Assembly (NCBI GenBank): GCA_019614645.1
Contig: JABWDB010000011.1
Span: 1,537,501-1,601,500 of the forward strand
Source of the DNA: Stratiolaelaps scimitus
Lineage: Eukaryota; Arthropoda; Arachnida; Mesostigmata; Laelapidae
Direction: 5' to 3'
Length of the DNA stretch: 64,000 nt
Under the pieces are notes generated by a model. The model made no database searches and was not told the DNA's origin. It was given only the letters and a program-made list of their open reading frames with translations. Position 1 is the first letter of the stretch; each line of letters starts with the position of its first letter. Shown piece after piece: positions 21,744-33,919 of the stretch. Made by a program: the position numbers and the translations under genes.

Positions 21744-24700
21744 GTGTTGGCCTTTAGCAGCCCTTTAGCTCAAAGGTTGCCCACAGTGTAGCACCACCTT
21801 CTGGCTGCACCTCATGTAGGACTGTCCAACCTGACTTGAATCCCATAAAGCGCTATCTGCGGCCGGCCCGACAGCCATTTGCCATTACGTCTACCATTAG
21901 CATCCATCCCGAGCGTATTGTTTGCCCCGTTACCAATCCATGCTAGCGGACTTCTGCTGCTGCTGCTAGTTTTCATTTTCGCATTTGGCTATTTCAGCCA
22001 TCTCCTCCCTGACTCACCTGTTGAATTACAACAACAAGAATGATGATGATGACGACGATGATTGTACCGCCCATAATATTTGTGTTATTGCGCAACGCGA
22101 TGGTACATGAAAACGTTACTGGTAGCGGCGACGACGACGATTCAACTTGTAGCAAATGTACGTTGCATACACAAGCCTCATCCAATCAGCCGGTGCCGTA
22201 CACCCCCTTTGAGCACTGCTGTGTCCATACTGTATTGCCATGTGTATATGGTTCGCTATCGTGTATCGTGGCGCTCGCCTTTGTGAAGCGCCATTCTCGA
22301 AGGACCCCCAACCTCCCGCCTTCTCACGCGTTACGCACCCCTCGTACAAAACGTACGTAATACATGCCGTTGAGATAGACGTGTCCACATGCATGTGTCA
22401 CTGTCGAGCACTACCCTCGATGTAGAGATACTGTGGGAGAAAATGCGGTGCAGGGGGTCGCGGTGCTGGTTGGACTTTGTATGTCGCCGACGATTGTGGG
22501 GGTATCACACATGCACCTACAACTCGGCGTGCAATCCTATCTGGGAGCAGTTGTGAGCCGAAATAAATGATCGCTTACAGCTCGCCGCAGACGGTAGTGT
22601 ACAACAGAGGTAGGCTGGCGCCCGTCGTGGTGCCAGCGGCGGCGGCGCCGCCAGTGAACAACAATCAAAGGTCTCGCAGTACGTGCTGCCTCACGGGCAT
22701 CTCGAACTGCTGTGTGTGTCTTGCTGGGGTTCGTAGTGTACGGGGGGGGGGGGCTGGGGGGTATGACTAGCTCGGGAGAGAGAGCGCGACTGAGGCTGGC
22801 GGATCGGCGGCCCGAGGGCTGGCTGTCGTCGCGAGATGGCCTGTTGCGTCGCCGCTCCATCGTGGTTGCAACCGCCCTGCTTACAGCAACTGAATGACAA
22901 GCACAGTAAAAGCTGGCCGTGACGCGGCGCTGCCTTGTGTGACTCGGTTGGCTCGACGGCGTAGACCACCAGCTTGCCTTCGGACAGTCGTCGACGATCA
23001 AACATGGCGTGCAGACGAGAAATGGTTCTGCAATCACTTGTCATTGTACAGAGGCAGTGCAACACGGCACAGCCCCCGTTGTAGGCGGTACGGTAACCGG
23101 CCGAGTAGGGTCTCGACAATGCGCCACGCATTTAGCTTTGTAGGCAATTATTATAGGGCCGTGGAGTTTACGCAACAAAACACGCTTGCCTTATCGATAT
23201 GTTGCGTGAAAGATTTCGCCCAATCCGAGAAGCTCAACGGGGGCAAACGAGAGAGACTTGATGAGAATTGAGCTAGATGTTTAATTATGCTCAACAATTA
23301 ATAATTGATGTGAGTGAAGTCGTTAACACAGAGTGAGTTATGCTGCGTACACGTGTCGTCGAGATTACTTCGTAATTAAGATTACGTTGCTAAGGCTTCT
23401 TTTTAGCAATGACGGCTCGCGGTACGTTTCGTAAGTGCATATATATAGATATATATTATATATGCTATAGTCTAATACGAATTGTGGTAGAAGTTGAACT
23501 CTCAACATATAAATCTTTACATATATAAGCATCTATTAGATAAAACTATTTATCGTTTACATACAATATATCATCATTGCGTGTCTTAATATAAACAATA
23601 ATTAATGACGCAGACAAGTTGTATATCATGTGTGTGTATACACCTATCCTGTATACGACTTGCTGGCCATTGAAACTTCACCATGAAGCGTTCCTTAACT
23701 CTAATTTAATTATTACTATTATTATTATAGATTATACATGTGTATGTATATATACATATGTAGATCACGCACACGTGAGCCGCCGACACCAAGCTCGCCC
23801 CGCACGTCGAGCCAGCGCAACTTGCAACGGTGGCAAGCGGCGTCACATTCAGCTCTGGTTGTTCAGGACGCACAGGTTGCGCATATCATTCAACCATCTA
23901 ATCACAATAATAACGACAACAGGAGCTACTAAAGTTGTTGAAAAGTGCACTGACAAAAAAAACAGGCAAAACAAAAAAATAACACGATACAATTGTGGTG
24001 CCTTCTATGGCAGTTCGGTTCTAGCGATCCCATGACGTCGTCAGACATCGTCAACAAGTTGACCATGGCCCGTGGAGCACAAACAAAAATGAGGCATCAA
24101 CAACAGCTCCGTCGATCAGCGCCGTCCAGCTGCTGCGGCCGCCGCCGCCGCCGCCATCGGGGCAAGACGTCACCACGAGTTGTCTGTCTAACCGCTACAC
24201 AATGACAACAACACTGGAATGACATCCAGCTTCGAATGGACCTTGGGGACAGAGCTATTCGCACACGAAGTTGTGGTCGTGGTGGTCGTCACCCCGCCGG
24301 TCCGTTAGTTTGTTGCTTGGTTGCTTGGCTGGTTGCCGCCAGCCAGTGATGATATGGTAATAGTCGGGGGCCGCCCATAGGCGGTGGATGGTCGATCCGG
24401 TGCAGCGGCCGACACATACGGCTGATGGTATCAAACTGCGAATGCAATAAAGCGAGGAGATGAGAAACAATAAATACGCGAGCAATCGATCATGATGATG
24501 CCGTCGATGTATTGAGACGCTCGAACGAGCAGTGTTGAGCACGGGTGGAGACGAAAATCGCCTCGGGTTAGAGACCTCCGGCCGAGACCTCGAGATGCAG
24601 GTAAGGTAACGATAGCAACAACATAGACGCATTAATTGCGGGTAGCAATCGGGATGAAGGCCGTTGGCTGACGTTCTCGTTGAGAACGATTCTCTACTAA

Positions 24701-25118
24701 TCTTGCTGAGCGCTCTAACGACTCCGTTGGTGAGCGTTGTAGTGCAGGTTGGCGGTGGGCTGCGAGATCGGGATGGCTTGGGGTTTAGGTCGCCAGGCAG
24801 AAGAACGCAGGGAACACGGGGGATTATGTCTTGTTAATTTGATCATGTTAATCTGGTCTCCGGCTTGATGATTACCGTGTGCGCCGACCACAGGGGCCGC
24901 GGTGCGCGGCCCAGCTCACCTGTGACGCTCCGCGGCTCTCGCTCATTGCAAAACCTGGTCTTACAACAATCAGCAGCACGGCTTGCACCCTCGCCCCCCA
25001 ATTTACGTCAACGCGATTAAACTGCAACGATTTTACTGTGCCTCCGTTGTTGCTCTACGAGGTTCACCTTTTCTTTTTTCTTAGAGAAGCAAAATAGTGC
25101 AACATATTTATTACATAA

Positions 25119-25349
25119 TTATTTGGCAAACATACAATAATTAGGAATTCGTTTTTTTGGGGGGTGGGGGTAGTTGGGGTCCGAGGTCGTCATTGTCCCG
25201 AGGAAGGCGATGGCATCACCCCTCTGCCCCACAGCGAGGGACAGGCGTTGCAGAAGGAAAGATCCTGCGCGCTTATCCCCGGTAGCGCGGATCAGCCTAT
25301 GGTAGACCCCTTCGAGGAAGATCGCAGTGAGGGGGCCGTGTCCGCCCAA
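25119..25349 (-). pseudogene. 3' terminal coding scrap of a non-LTR retrotransposon
   Basis: The minus-strand frame reads IFLEGVYHRLIRATGDKRAGS, then FLLQRLSLAVGQRGDAIAFLGT, and stops at TAA about 25 codons later. The pattern FL.QRLSLA.QRG.A...LGT is one I associate with the extreme C-terminus of retrotransposon polyproteins. This is recollection of the family pattern, not a search. Upstream the frame has no ATG (it opens near TTG at 25349), and the 700 bases beyond show no reverse-transcriptase motifs, so it is a heavily 5'-truncated copy. AATAAA follows the stop within about 20 bases, consistent with an element 3' end. Confidence 0.5.
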
Positions 25350-26458
25350 GGTTTACCTGTTACTCTCTGTGAATTCGCATCAATTCAACGCTACCTGTTG
25401 TACTATTCCCGTCGCGACAGCACTCTTCTACCGTCCTTTTTTTTCAATCGAGCGGACCTGTCGTGTGAAAGGCTGCGTCAGGCTTCAATGGTAGCAGCAA
25501 CAACAACAACGAAATTGTTTAACAAGCTCACGCCGTTGAAACGAACTCCACAAAACGCGGTCCGTTGCCTGAATGTGGTCGTGCCACGCGAAGGCTCTTA
25601 CGTGTTCGGCCTAGGTGTAAGATGGAGCCTGCGTCAGTGCCGCCTGCTGCCGGCGCGAAGAGTTGAATGGGCCGCGGGTCTGCGGCCAGCAACTGCCAAC
25701 GGCCGCAGAGGCAGGAGTGGCCTCTGCCGTTGTAAAAAAAGCCATCCGCTTCTTTCATCGTCGTGGCTGGCTGGGTGGCTGCTGCTGACCGTCCGCACAT
25801 CGTACTGCCAGCTCTGAAGAAGTTTCGCAGCAGTAGCAGCTGAAAAGGCCGAACCGAAGGTGGGGGGTTGGCGACGGACGAATCGCCGGACCCGAGCAGA
25901 TCGGGACCAACAAACGAGTGAGCGCTTTTCAGAGCGCCGCTCGACGTGTCCGGAATGCCCAACCCGTTCTGGACCGGCTCTGAACGGCCTCGACGCGCGC
26001 TGGCAACTACACGTACCCAGTCAATGAAACGCCGAACTGGCCGATGACGGAGGGCCCCCCCCACCAATCGAGCGACCGCAAGCGAGCGAGAGAGCCCGCA
26101 GCAGAAAGAGATAGAGAGAGGAGAGAGAGACGGCTGGGTGTGTCAAGTGACCTCCGAAGTAGCGTTCCGGAGACTTTGTCAACGTCGACAGCAGTGACAA
26201 CGACAACAACGTCGTTGAAGAAATCCGCCAACGGTGTCCTGCGCTAGAACTCGTTGTGTTCGAGGCGGGGCGTCGTCAGGTTGTACTGAGGCTGGCTGAT
26301 AGTGTAGTTCGTTCCGCCTGCTTGGCTCGTTCGAGGAACTCCTCCAGCTCCTTAGGGGGATTTCCTCCGTGAAAAAATAGTGGACAAGGGGCCAACTACG
26401 GCCTCGATAGCGGTACGACACACTAGTACATATATGGTATACCCGCCATGAGACATAT

Positions 26459-26462
<4 letters not shown>

Positions 26463-26494
<32 letters not shown>
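26463..26494. repeat. (TA)n microsatellite
   Basis: About 16 TA units, 85 bases upstream of the candidate exon at 26580. Confidence 0.95.
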
Positions 26495-26500
<6 letters not shown>

Positions 26501-26579
26501 ATTCAATAAGAGTTCTCTTGTTTTTTTGTTTAGTGTTTTTTATATCCGAAACGAACTGACTTTACGACTGCGTCTTCAG

Positions 26580-26760
26580 TCGAATATAGCCATAGAAGAA
26601 ATAGTCATTTTGCCACGCGGAAACGAAGCGGAAACGCTCGGTAGGCTCTGCCTAGACAAAAAAAAGCTCACACAATTCTATTTATCTACTATAGGAGAAT
26701 TTGAAGATTACTTGGCCAGGGATACGACTCAAGTTGGAAACGGACAGGCAGTGTGCTCAG
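26580..26760 (+). CDS. Candidate internal coding exon, function unknown
   Basis: Open 181-base segment bounded by a good acceptor (GCGTCTTCAG at 26570-26579) and a consensus donor (CTCAG followed by GTGAGG, GT at 26761-26762). It starts at phase 0 and ends after one base of a codon. The translation begins SNIAIEEIVILPRGNEAETL and includes EFEDYLARD. Codons are strongly purine-first (gaa, gga, gat, aca), a coding hallmark, and composition is balanced with acidic and aliphatic residues. The frame stays open past the donor to the TA array at 26890. I do not recognise a family and found no partner exons, so it could be chance or part of a decayed element. Confidence 0.27.
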
Positions 26761-26889
26761 GTGAGGGTCGCCGGGAAAATAGAATTGCGATATCGGCGTG
26801 TGGCGAGGATTTCAAAGTTTTACACGAAGAAGGCCACCGAGGTCCTGCAGCAGGGAAGGCTGGAGGACGGTTTGGGGCGAAGGCTCGCT

Positions 26890-26909
26890 TATATATATAT
26901 ATATATATA
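26890..26909. repeat. (TA)n microsatellite
   Basis: Ten TA units at the end of the open frame that contains the candidate exon at 26580. Confidence 0.95.
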
Positions 26910-27377
26910 CAATATGGAAAATTGGGGAGAAAACAGCTGCGGTGCTAACACAGATGTCTGCGGCACAAGAAGTTCTATTCATTCATCTACTCATTCGATT
27001 TCGGCCTGCTATTCCAGGGATTTATTTGCTAGGAAAATCGGGATCGATGTATGTCGTGGTTGGTGTCCTCAACGCGAGTGGAATAGATTTAGGGCATCAT
27101 TGATGCGTCGCGATTATGTCGTCACTCGTCACGTTTGAGTGCCCTAGCCAAGGAGTTGTATTCTCATACATACAACATTCGTATTTCGAATCGTGAATGA
27201 GTCACGCCCCCATCAGATCGGGCCACTGGATCAACTGAGGGGTCGATTTGCGCTGATGATGTCGTCGAGGCAAGCCCATGCTGTCCGGGAATATCTTCTA
27301 GAATACACGATTTACCCAAGTGACATATAATTATAATTATACTATTATTATTATAATTATATTACCCAAGTTATACA

Positions 27378-27399
27378 ATATATATATATATATATATAC
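27378..27399. repeat. (TA)n microsatellite
   Basis: TA array in a broader AT-rich patch (27320-27410) with ATT/AAT runs. Confidence 0.95.
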
Positions 27400-28505
27400 A
27401 TATATAATCGCATCACAGGGTTCCTCCACGAAGAGGAAGAAAACGCGTTACTCCAAAGCAAATTCAACTGAAAAACTCAACAATTCCTGCCATTACTATT
27501 ATGATCGCTGTATTCTTCTTGTTGTGTTGTTCTACGCCACCCCATGAGAGACCAACCCTGGTCTCCACCTGTCGATTGGCCGTCAATCGTCCCGTTGCGT
27601 TGTCACGCTCGTCTGTCATATCGATCATACATCACTGCCCTTCTCAGCGGTTCTATAATAGTTGTCTGTAGCCATTGCCAGGTAGCGCAGTGTCTCTTAT
27701 GCGTTACTCGATGTCCGTACAGTGAGAGGCATCACGGTGAGATGTAACCCTTCGTTGCGAACTCATTGGAGAGTCGTCGAATTTTTTTCTCTTTTTTTTG
27801 TCTCGATTTTCGAAGATTTTTTCCTCGTCGCCATCAGTCGCGGCGGTCCCTAGCACGATTTTGTGACGGCGATGTTCACAACGTGGCGAACGCTTTGAAC
27901 GGCCACGCTGTGAGCATTCGTGGATGTGGGGCAGAATTGACATTTTTTCCAATATATTCACTCGGCCCGCGCGCGCGCACACCCATCCACGCCATTTCTA
28001 TTGCGGATGATTTCGCTGTCGTGACGGGTGGCGATGGCGGCGGCGACTCGTCGGGCCTTTTTGTGCGAACCAGTGTCATTCAGCGTAGGGAGGGGGTGGG
28101 CGGCGCAAAGGAACACGCAGATGAAGCCTATAGGGGAATAGTGAAACACGCCACAGTGTACCTAAATAAGGGTACGTGTGCGGGTCGGTCCGCCTGTGGT
28201 AAAATCGTCGGCTGGTGGGAACCCCCGTTCGTCGAGATGGGAGGAAGCGTCGGGGACGGGACCAGCGATGATTTTATGTCGCCTAGTCCTATGGTTCCCC
28301 CCACCCCCACCCCCTAGTTCTCTCTCGGTAGAACAGAGCGCGCCGCAGGGCGTAGAAGGGCGATTCTCACACGTGTCGAAATACGCGTCGAAATGCGCTA
28401 TAGTTAGCTGGGCTTTTTAGCCAGTGCGAATGAACGATACGTATTGGGAGCGTCAATGGAAGCGGGCGGGAAACCGGAATTGGGGCGGATATAACCGCCA
28501 TCACT

Positions 28506-28518
28506 GGGGGGGGGGGGG
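28506..28518. repeat. Poly-G run
   Basis: Thirteen consecutive G on the plus strand. Confidence 0.95.
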
Positions 28519-31500
28519 TGAGGTGGGGCTTGGCCTTGCTCTTCGTGGTCCCATGCGGCAACGTTCGCTGTTTTGCCTTGGACATTTCGTGTCCGTTGTC
28601 TTTGGCTATTGAGAGTCGTCGCATGTCGACAACAATCGCAAGTAACACCGCTGAGACAAATGGGTAGAAAGTGCTGTATGCAAAGCTGTCCCCCCCCCGG
28701 TCTCGGAGCCACGCTATCGACGCGTGTTAAAAAGACTTGTATAGTTACAGCGGTAGTTAATACGTAGTAGCGGTTAGTGGTAGTAGTAGTTAATATGTCA
28801 AGCCCGCTGTGGATTGGTTCGACGTTTTGTGGAGATTGGTATATCCCTAGTGGCGGCTGCGCGTTTGAAGAAAATTTCCTACGCAACGAAACAAAAACAG
28901 TAGTAGTTAAAAATATCTACAGCCGCTTTTGAGAGTGAGCTCAAAAATTGTGTGAATTCATTTCGTTGGTGGTCCCGAGACGAAACAGCTACAAGGCTAA
29001 AGCGTCTGTCGTAGTTATTACGTCATTCATGGGTGGACAGACGTGATGCACATGGCATGGTATTCTTAAAGTCGCTTCGTTGCGTGCACAGACGTCGACG
29101 CAAGCTCGGCGTAAAAGATAACCCGAGTCCGACATAGTATTAATTAGTTACCGACCATTTGGCCTGTGTGGTTACGCTATTTCTTCGTATAACGACCGCA
29201 TCCGCTCGACAAACCTATGTATGTACCCCCCGACTGACTCGTCATTCATTCCTCTCCAAATCGTTCTATCCGTGGTCATCGTATACGTGACATTCTGCAT
29301 GTACATACGTCTTGGTGAGTGCCGCTGGACTGCATAATGAAGCGAGTGGCCAGAGTGAATGCTAATAAAACACCTCATATTGCGATCTCCCTTGACGACG
29401 GCCGCACCACCGCGGCCTACGCGAACCAGGACGCTCCCGTCGGCGGGACCCTGTCGACTGCGGAAATCTCCGGCCACTTCTGTCGACTCTTGTTCCATCG
29501 TTCAGCGGCTCTCACACGTGCAGTATAATTTCGCGTCGCAGGTTTTTGGCCACCTCCTTTGGGGAGCCTCTTCTGCAGCAGTCAGCGTTCGTGACGGCGG
29601 CACGAGCATCGCGGGTGCCCAGTCCGTGCATACGGAAGGCCTACGTCAGGCCTGTGTCCGCCCAGATATGTACGGGGCGGATCGCCTTGCAGGTCCCGCG
29701 GAGACGATTGTGAGCCTGCTGACGACCAGTGGGTCTGGCCTGCGCCAGATCCAGATCTAGAGGCTCATATGGCGCACGGAACAGCTGAACGCTGTTACGT
29801 GTAGGGCTGTTGCGTGCGGGGCTCCTCAATGGTGTCGACTCTCGCTCAATGAGAACGCTGCATCGTCAGCAGAGTTATGGCATTACAATTGCTACGCAAC
29901 ACGTATCGTTGTCAACTTCTTGAACGAGTAAGGTGTTTGTCATATGTGAGAATGTGTGAGATGGAGAGAGAGCGAGACAGTGAGATTTCTGCTACCGGCG
30001 CAAATTAATCTTGTTCTTTCGTGGGCTCAAGGGTTGAGGCGTCTGTTTACGTTACAAGAAGATATGTCTCCACTCCGAATCCTTGAGGAATTGGAAGACA
30101 TACTGAACAGGTGGTTCCACCCATGAGGGAAAGTAACGGATGGAAATAAAAAAACAGCAACAGGAAAAACGAAAAGAAGATATGTCTAGGGACGTTCAGA
30201 CTCGGGAGCAGTTCAAGTAGAATCTGTTGAAGACACTGTGGAAAATCGTTAGCGACCGCTAGTGCTAAGTTCTTCCTTGTGATTAACAAGGTGATTAGCC
30301 GCCAATACACATTTTACTTACATGATAATCATTCCTGTGTGTCTGCTCCAAACGGGCTGGATCATAAACTCTTCTCCTGACACGTCTAAGAAGATGTGCC
30401 GCAAGCTGTTTCCGAGCACCAGTCTCACTAGAGGCCTCAGAGGCTCGAAGAACTTAGATGCTCCCTAGCACATAGCACTTCTATACTGATTCTAGGCTGT
30501 CATGCCGAGTGTCAGCCCCCGCAGATTTGTCCCACATCCCATGCAACACCACCAACGACAACATTTGCATTAATTAACGTTATCTCTGACCGCGACAAAT
30601 ATCTACGCGCCGTGTCTCTGAGTTGCGCGGAGGCATCGTCGCCGTCGTCGCGTCGCTACGCACTTCAAGCTGGGAGAAAATGTGTCCTCCATCGAACACA
30701 GCATGGAAGGTCACCATGAGACTCTCGCTTGGGCCTCGTCTACGGGATACTACACGCCATTTAACCACTTATGTTTTCTTTCCTTCACGGCTCAGATCGG
30801 ACAAACAAGATCGGTTAGGCCGAGAGCTCGGGAGACGGGCCAAACAAGCGAAGCCGCTAATCCAATCGTACGTAGGGGAGACTACCGTTGTCTTCGGCTA
30901 GTGTGTGTGTGTGTGTACTATAGATTCGATCGTCGAGGTGGCAAACGCGTCTCGACGTCGAAGGATCAGAGAGGGCTGATTGTCTAACTTGGGGCGTGCG
31001 CCGGCCGGAGCCGCCGGACGGACATTGTATCCTTTGTCTGCTAGTCTGCGCCGGATTTTCACTAGTCTACGAAGACTTTTGCTTCAGCTTACAACGGCGA
31101 TGAGTTTCTCCTATTTCGGCTGTCCCCCCACCAAAAGGCAAGCCGCCGGAACAAGCCTGCGCAGGTCCGAGGGGCCTGACACTACCAGACAGCAGATATG
31201 AACAAGTGTGGCCAGGTGGAACCACGTAGGTGCACAGGTCCGATCTCCCGCCGTTGCACATTTCCATCTAAAGGGCTTGTCCGTCTTACGAAGCAATGCC
31301 GTGAAGGCAGTCCCGTAAACGTACAATGTTTAAGGCTGAATGAGTCCGCCTGGAAAATTTACTTAGCCACCTATGGGAGATAGCAAATCTTATACCGATC
31401 GATCGTTGATCGTTATATCTATCCGGAATAAACTTTCGGATAAACGGGACATTATAATATTATAAGATCGCGCCCCTGTGGACAGACATCGTCGCGCTGG

Positions 31501-32941
31501 GATCTCGAAGAAAAACAATCGCAATCTGGTCCGCTCGATGGCCGCATTGCCGATCGAGTCTCATGCACCGCAAGTAGAAATCAGCACAAAATCCGCACAG
31601 AAGAAATCTCCATAGACGCAGCTACAATGGACGAAGCTTAAACGGATCCATACAACTGTGTGTGTCCGTGTGTGTGTGTCAATGTTCCAACGAAGAATCC
31701 ATCCATCCGCATGCGTTTGCAAATGGCGAAAAGGCGCTTTTCTCTGTGATTTATGACTTGTTGCACAGATCGTAGTTCCGGTTGTGGTCAGAGCACATGC
31801 GCGTGGGTCGGGTCGCGCTGGCGATGCGCGGCTCCGTCTCGCTACACCAGAATCACCAGTATAACGATCTTCGTCGCTGCTGCCGGTCCTCGTTGGCTGC
31901 CATCGGTCCTGCCGGCGTCGGCCGAACAGAAGTCACAACAGAAGCGACAGCAAAGCCAAAGAGCCTGAAGTGAAGCCTCCAGCAGCGAGTGCGGTGCGCC
32001 GCGGGGAAAAATGATGCAATTCGAAGACGGCGAACATCGTCTTCTTAACCCGATCATCATCATCATCGTACAACGATAGCACAATGTACAGTTCCCATTT
32101 CCCATGAAGGAACCCGCATCTGGATTGCGTTCAGTGCACGTCCAGCTGCTCGACGTGGACACGTTGCTTTGTAGAAATAACGGAGCATTTACACAGAAGT
32201 CGATTGTGCATCATCGATAGTCATTCGCCGGTAAAAATCCGGCACTATCACAGCGAATACCTACGATGTGAAGCTGTGGTGTCTTTTTGAAGGCTTTTAT
32301 CCCTCAACCTCTTAAACAAAAAATAGTCATTCACAAAACGAATGAGGAGCTGCCAGTTCGAGAACTCCTAGAACAGCTAAGGGTGCTAATGGACAGGCTC
32401 CTCATCCATACGTCCAAGTATATATACATATAAATTATATATAGATGTCACTGATAGCGGCGTTCGTTCCGAGTGTGCATCTTGCGATAGCAGTGCGCCT
32501 CCACGACGGACGTAACGTCACACGTTATTTCCAGCATACAGCAACGACGAGCAACGCCGTCAGAATCAGAATCCGACTACCGGCGGTAGTCGGCTTCGTC
32601 GCAGAGATGAACGTGGCCACTACTCCGCACGGAGGCAGGAGGGCATCGATGATTCGCGTTTCCAGTTCGTTCGCGTTCCGGAGATTTGGCAGCTGCTGCT
32701 GCTCGTCGCTTTGGTGAGCCCCGCCCACGAAGGCGGCGGCGGCGACGGCGGCAAATGTAACAGTTTAATGTTATGGCAGCTTCATTTGACGTCGCAAAGT
32801 GATGTTCGCGCGTGCGGACCAACGCGTCGACCGGTGCAGCAGCAGCTGTTGCATGAGTTCCATGCGTTATAGATAGGGCTTGAAATAGAGCACACAGACA
32901 AGCACGGCATCCCGACGCTCCGAATAAGGATCTATTATTCT

Positions 32942-32951
32942 ACATATATAC

Positions 32952-33020
<69 letters not shown>
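32942..33020. repeat. (CATA)n followed by a long (TA)n
   Basis: Four CATA-type units lead into about 57 bases of pure TA, the longest TA array in the window. Confidence 0.97.
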
Positions 33021-33027
<7 letters not shown>

Positions 33028-33771
33028 TTGTGTTACATGCGGAGTGTTGATGCCGGATTCGAAGAACGCCGTACGCCCGCCGGCCGGCCGGCCGGCTGGC
33101 TGGCTCGCCAAAATCGATCAGTTCGCACAGTTATGCAGTTCATTACGGTGTCGGTGTTCTTGTTGCTTCTGCTTCGGCTGAGACTTCTCGCAGAACCGCG
33201 TAAAGGACCGTGAATGGCTCACAGCATATTGTCGCTGAAATACGCCACGAATCGCACTCGCTCAGCGTTTGCCGACAGACGCCGACGGCCGATACGCAAC
33301 GACGCTTCCATTCTACATCGAACGGAGGAAGCGCACGGAGCGCCGTCAGCTGGCGGCGCACTGGACTAACTAACGGCCGGTGCGAGCATTCGCTACGGGG
33401 AATCGGCGGTGACCAAGCCGACGGGGCCAATGGTGGCCGGCGCCTGATGATGGCCCGTGCCGTGCCGGGAGACTTTCAGACCCTGACACTCGGGTGTGCC
33501 GCTACCCGTGACGGCGGTTGGTAGCGCGCGTACCAAATTACAGCTCGTGTTGACTTGTGCTTTCGAGTGCCAACCTTCTACGAACGCTGTCATGCCGTTG
33601 TGCCCCATAGATGGCTGCGGCGGCGGCGGCGGCGACAATGGTGGTGCCGGCAGCTTTAGAGGAAAAAAGAAACAACAACTTGAATTCTGGATTCTCCCAC
33701 AGGAATCAGAGGCAGAGAAACGAAGAATGGCAAGCTCAATACGATACGATGCAATAGGTTGCTTTCTCCTC

Positions 33772-33797
33772 GCTCTCTCTCTCTCTCTCTCTCTCTT
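33772..33797. repeat. (CT)n microsatellite
   Basis: About twelve CT units. Confidence 0.95.
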
Positions 33798-33901
33798 CCG
33801 TTCCGTTGGTCCGTCCGACATCGCTTTATGCATCGTATGGATTTGGTAATAATAATAAAAATAATATAATCATCATATAGTGCTGCTATTATATCTCGCT
33901 C

Positions 33902-33919
33902 TGTGTGTGTGTGTGTGTG
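33902..33919. repeat. (TG)n microsatellite
   Basis: Nine TG units. Confidence 0.95.

Larger units (their letters stand above)
14640..25118. other. Mostly unassigned intergenic or intronic sequence
   Basis: Apart from the repeats listed separately I recognise nothing firm. A plus-strand frame at 20912-21254 has protein-like composition (VDISKRLTRSYVAAGLTDYIE) and meets a perfect donor GTAAGT at about 20980, so it could contain an exon. AT-rich, gene-free stretches lie at 15870-16130 and 23280-23620. GC-rich stretches with overlapping shadow frames lie at 22.5-23.1 and 24.0-25.0 kb. Interstitial TTAGG-like bits near 14630 and 19720 are too short to mean anything. Confidence 0.5.

Noticed and set aside
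22031..22060. GAT/GAC-rich acidic-coding repeat
   Set aside because: A short impure trinucleotide run without supporting frame or splice signals.
25164..25817. 217-codon plus-strand open frame
   Set aside because: It overlaps the better supported retrotransposon end on the minus strand, starts at a non-ATG codon and shows no motif.
29172..29498. Gag-like minus-strand frame (ESV..YI.RF pattern)
   Set aside because: Only about ten residues resemble the family. No nucleocapsid, protease or LTR is seen nearby, so it is mentioned only as a hint.
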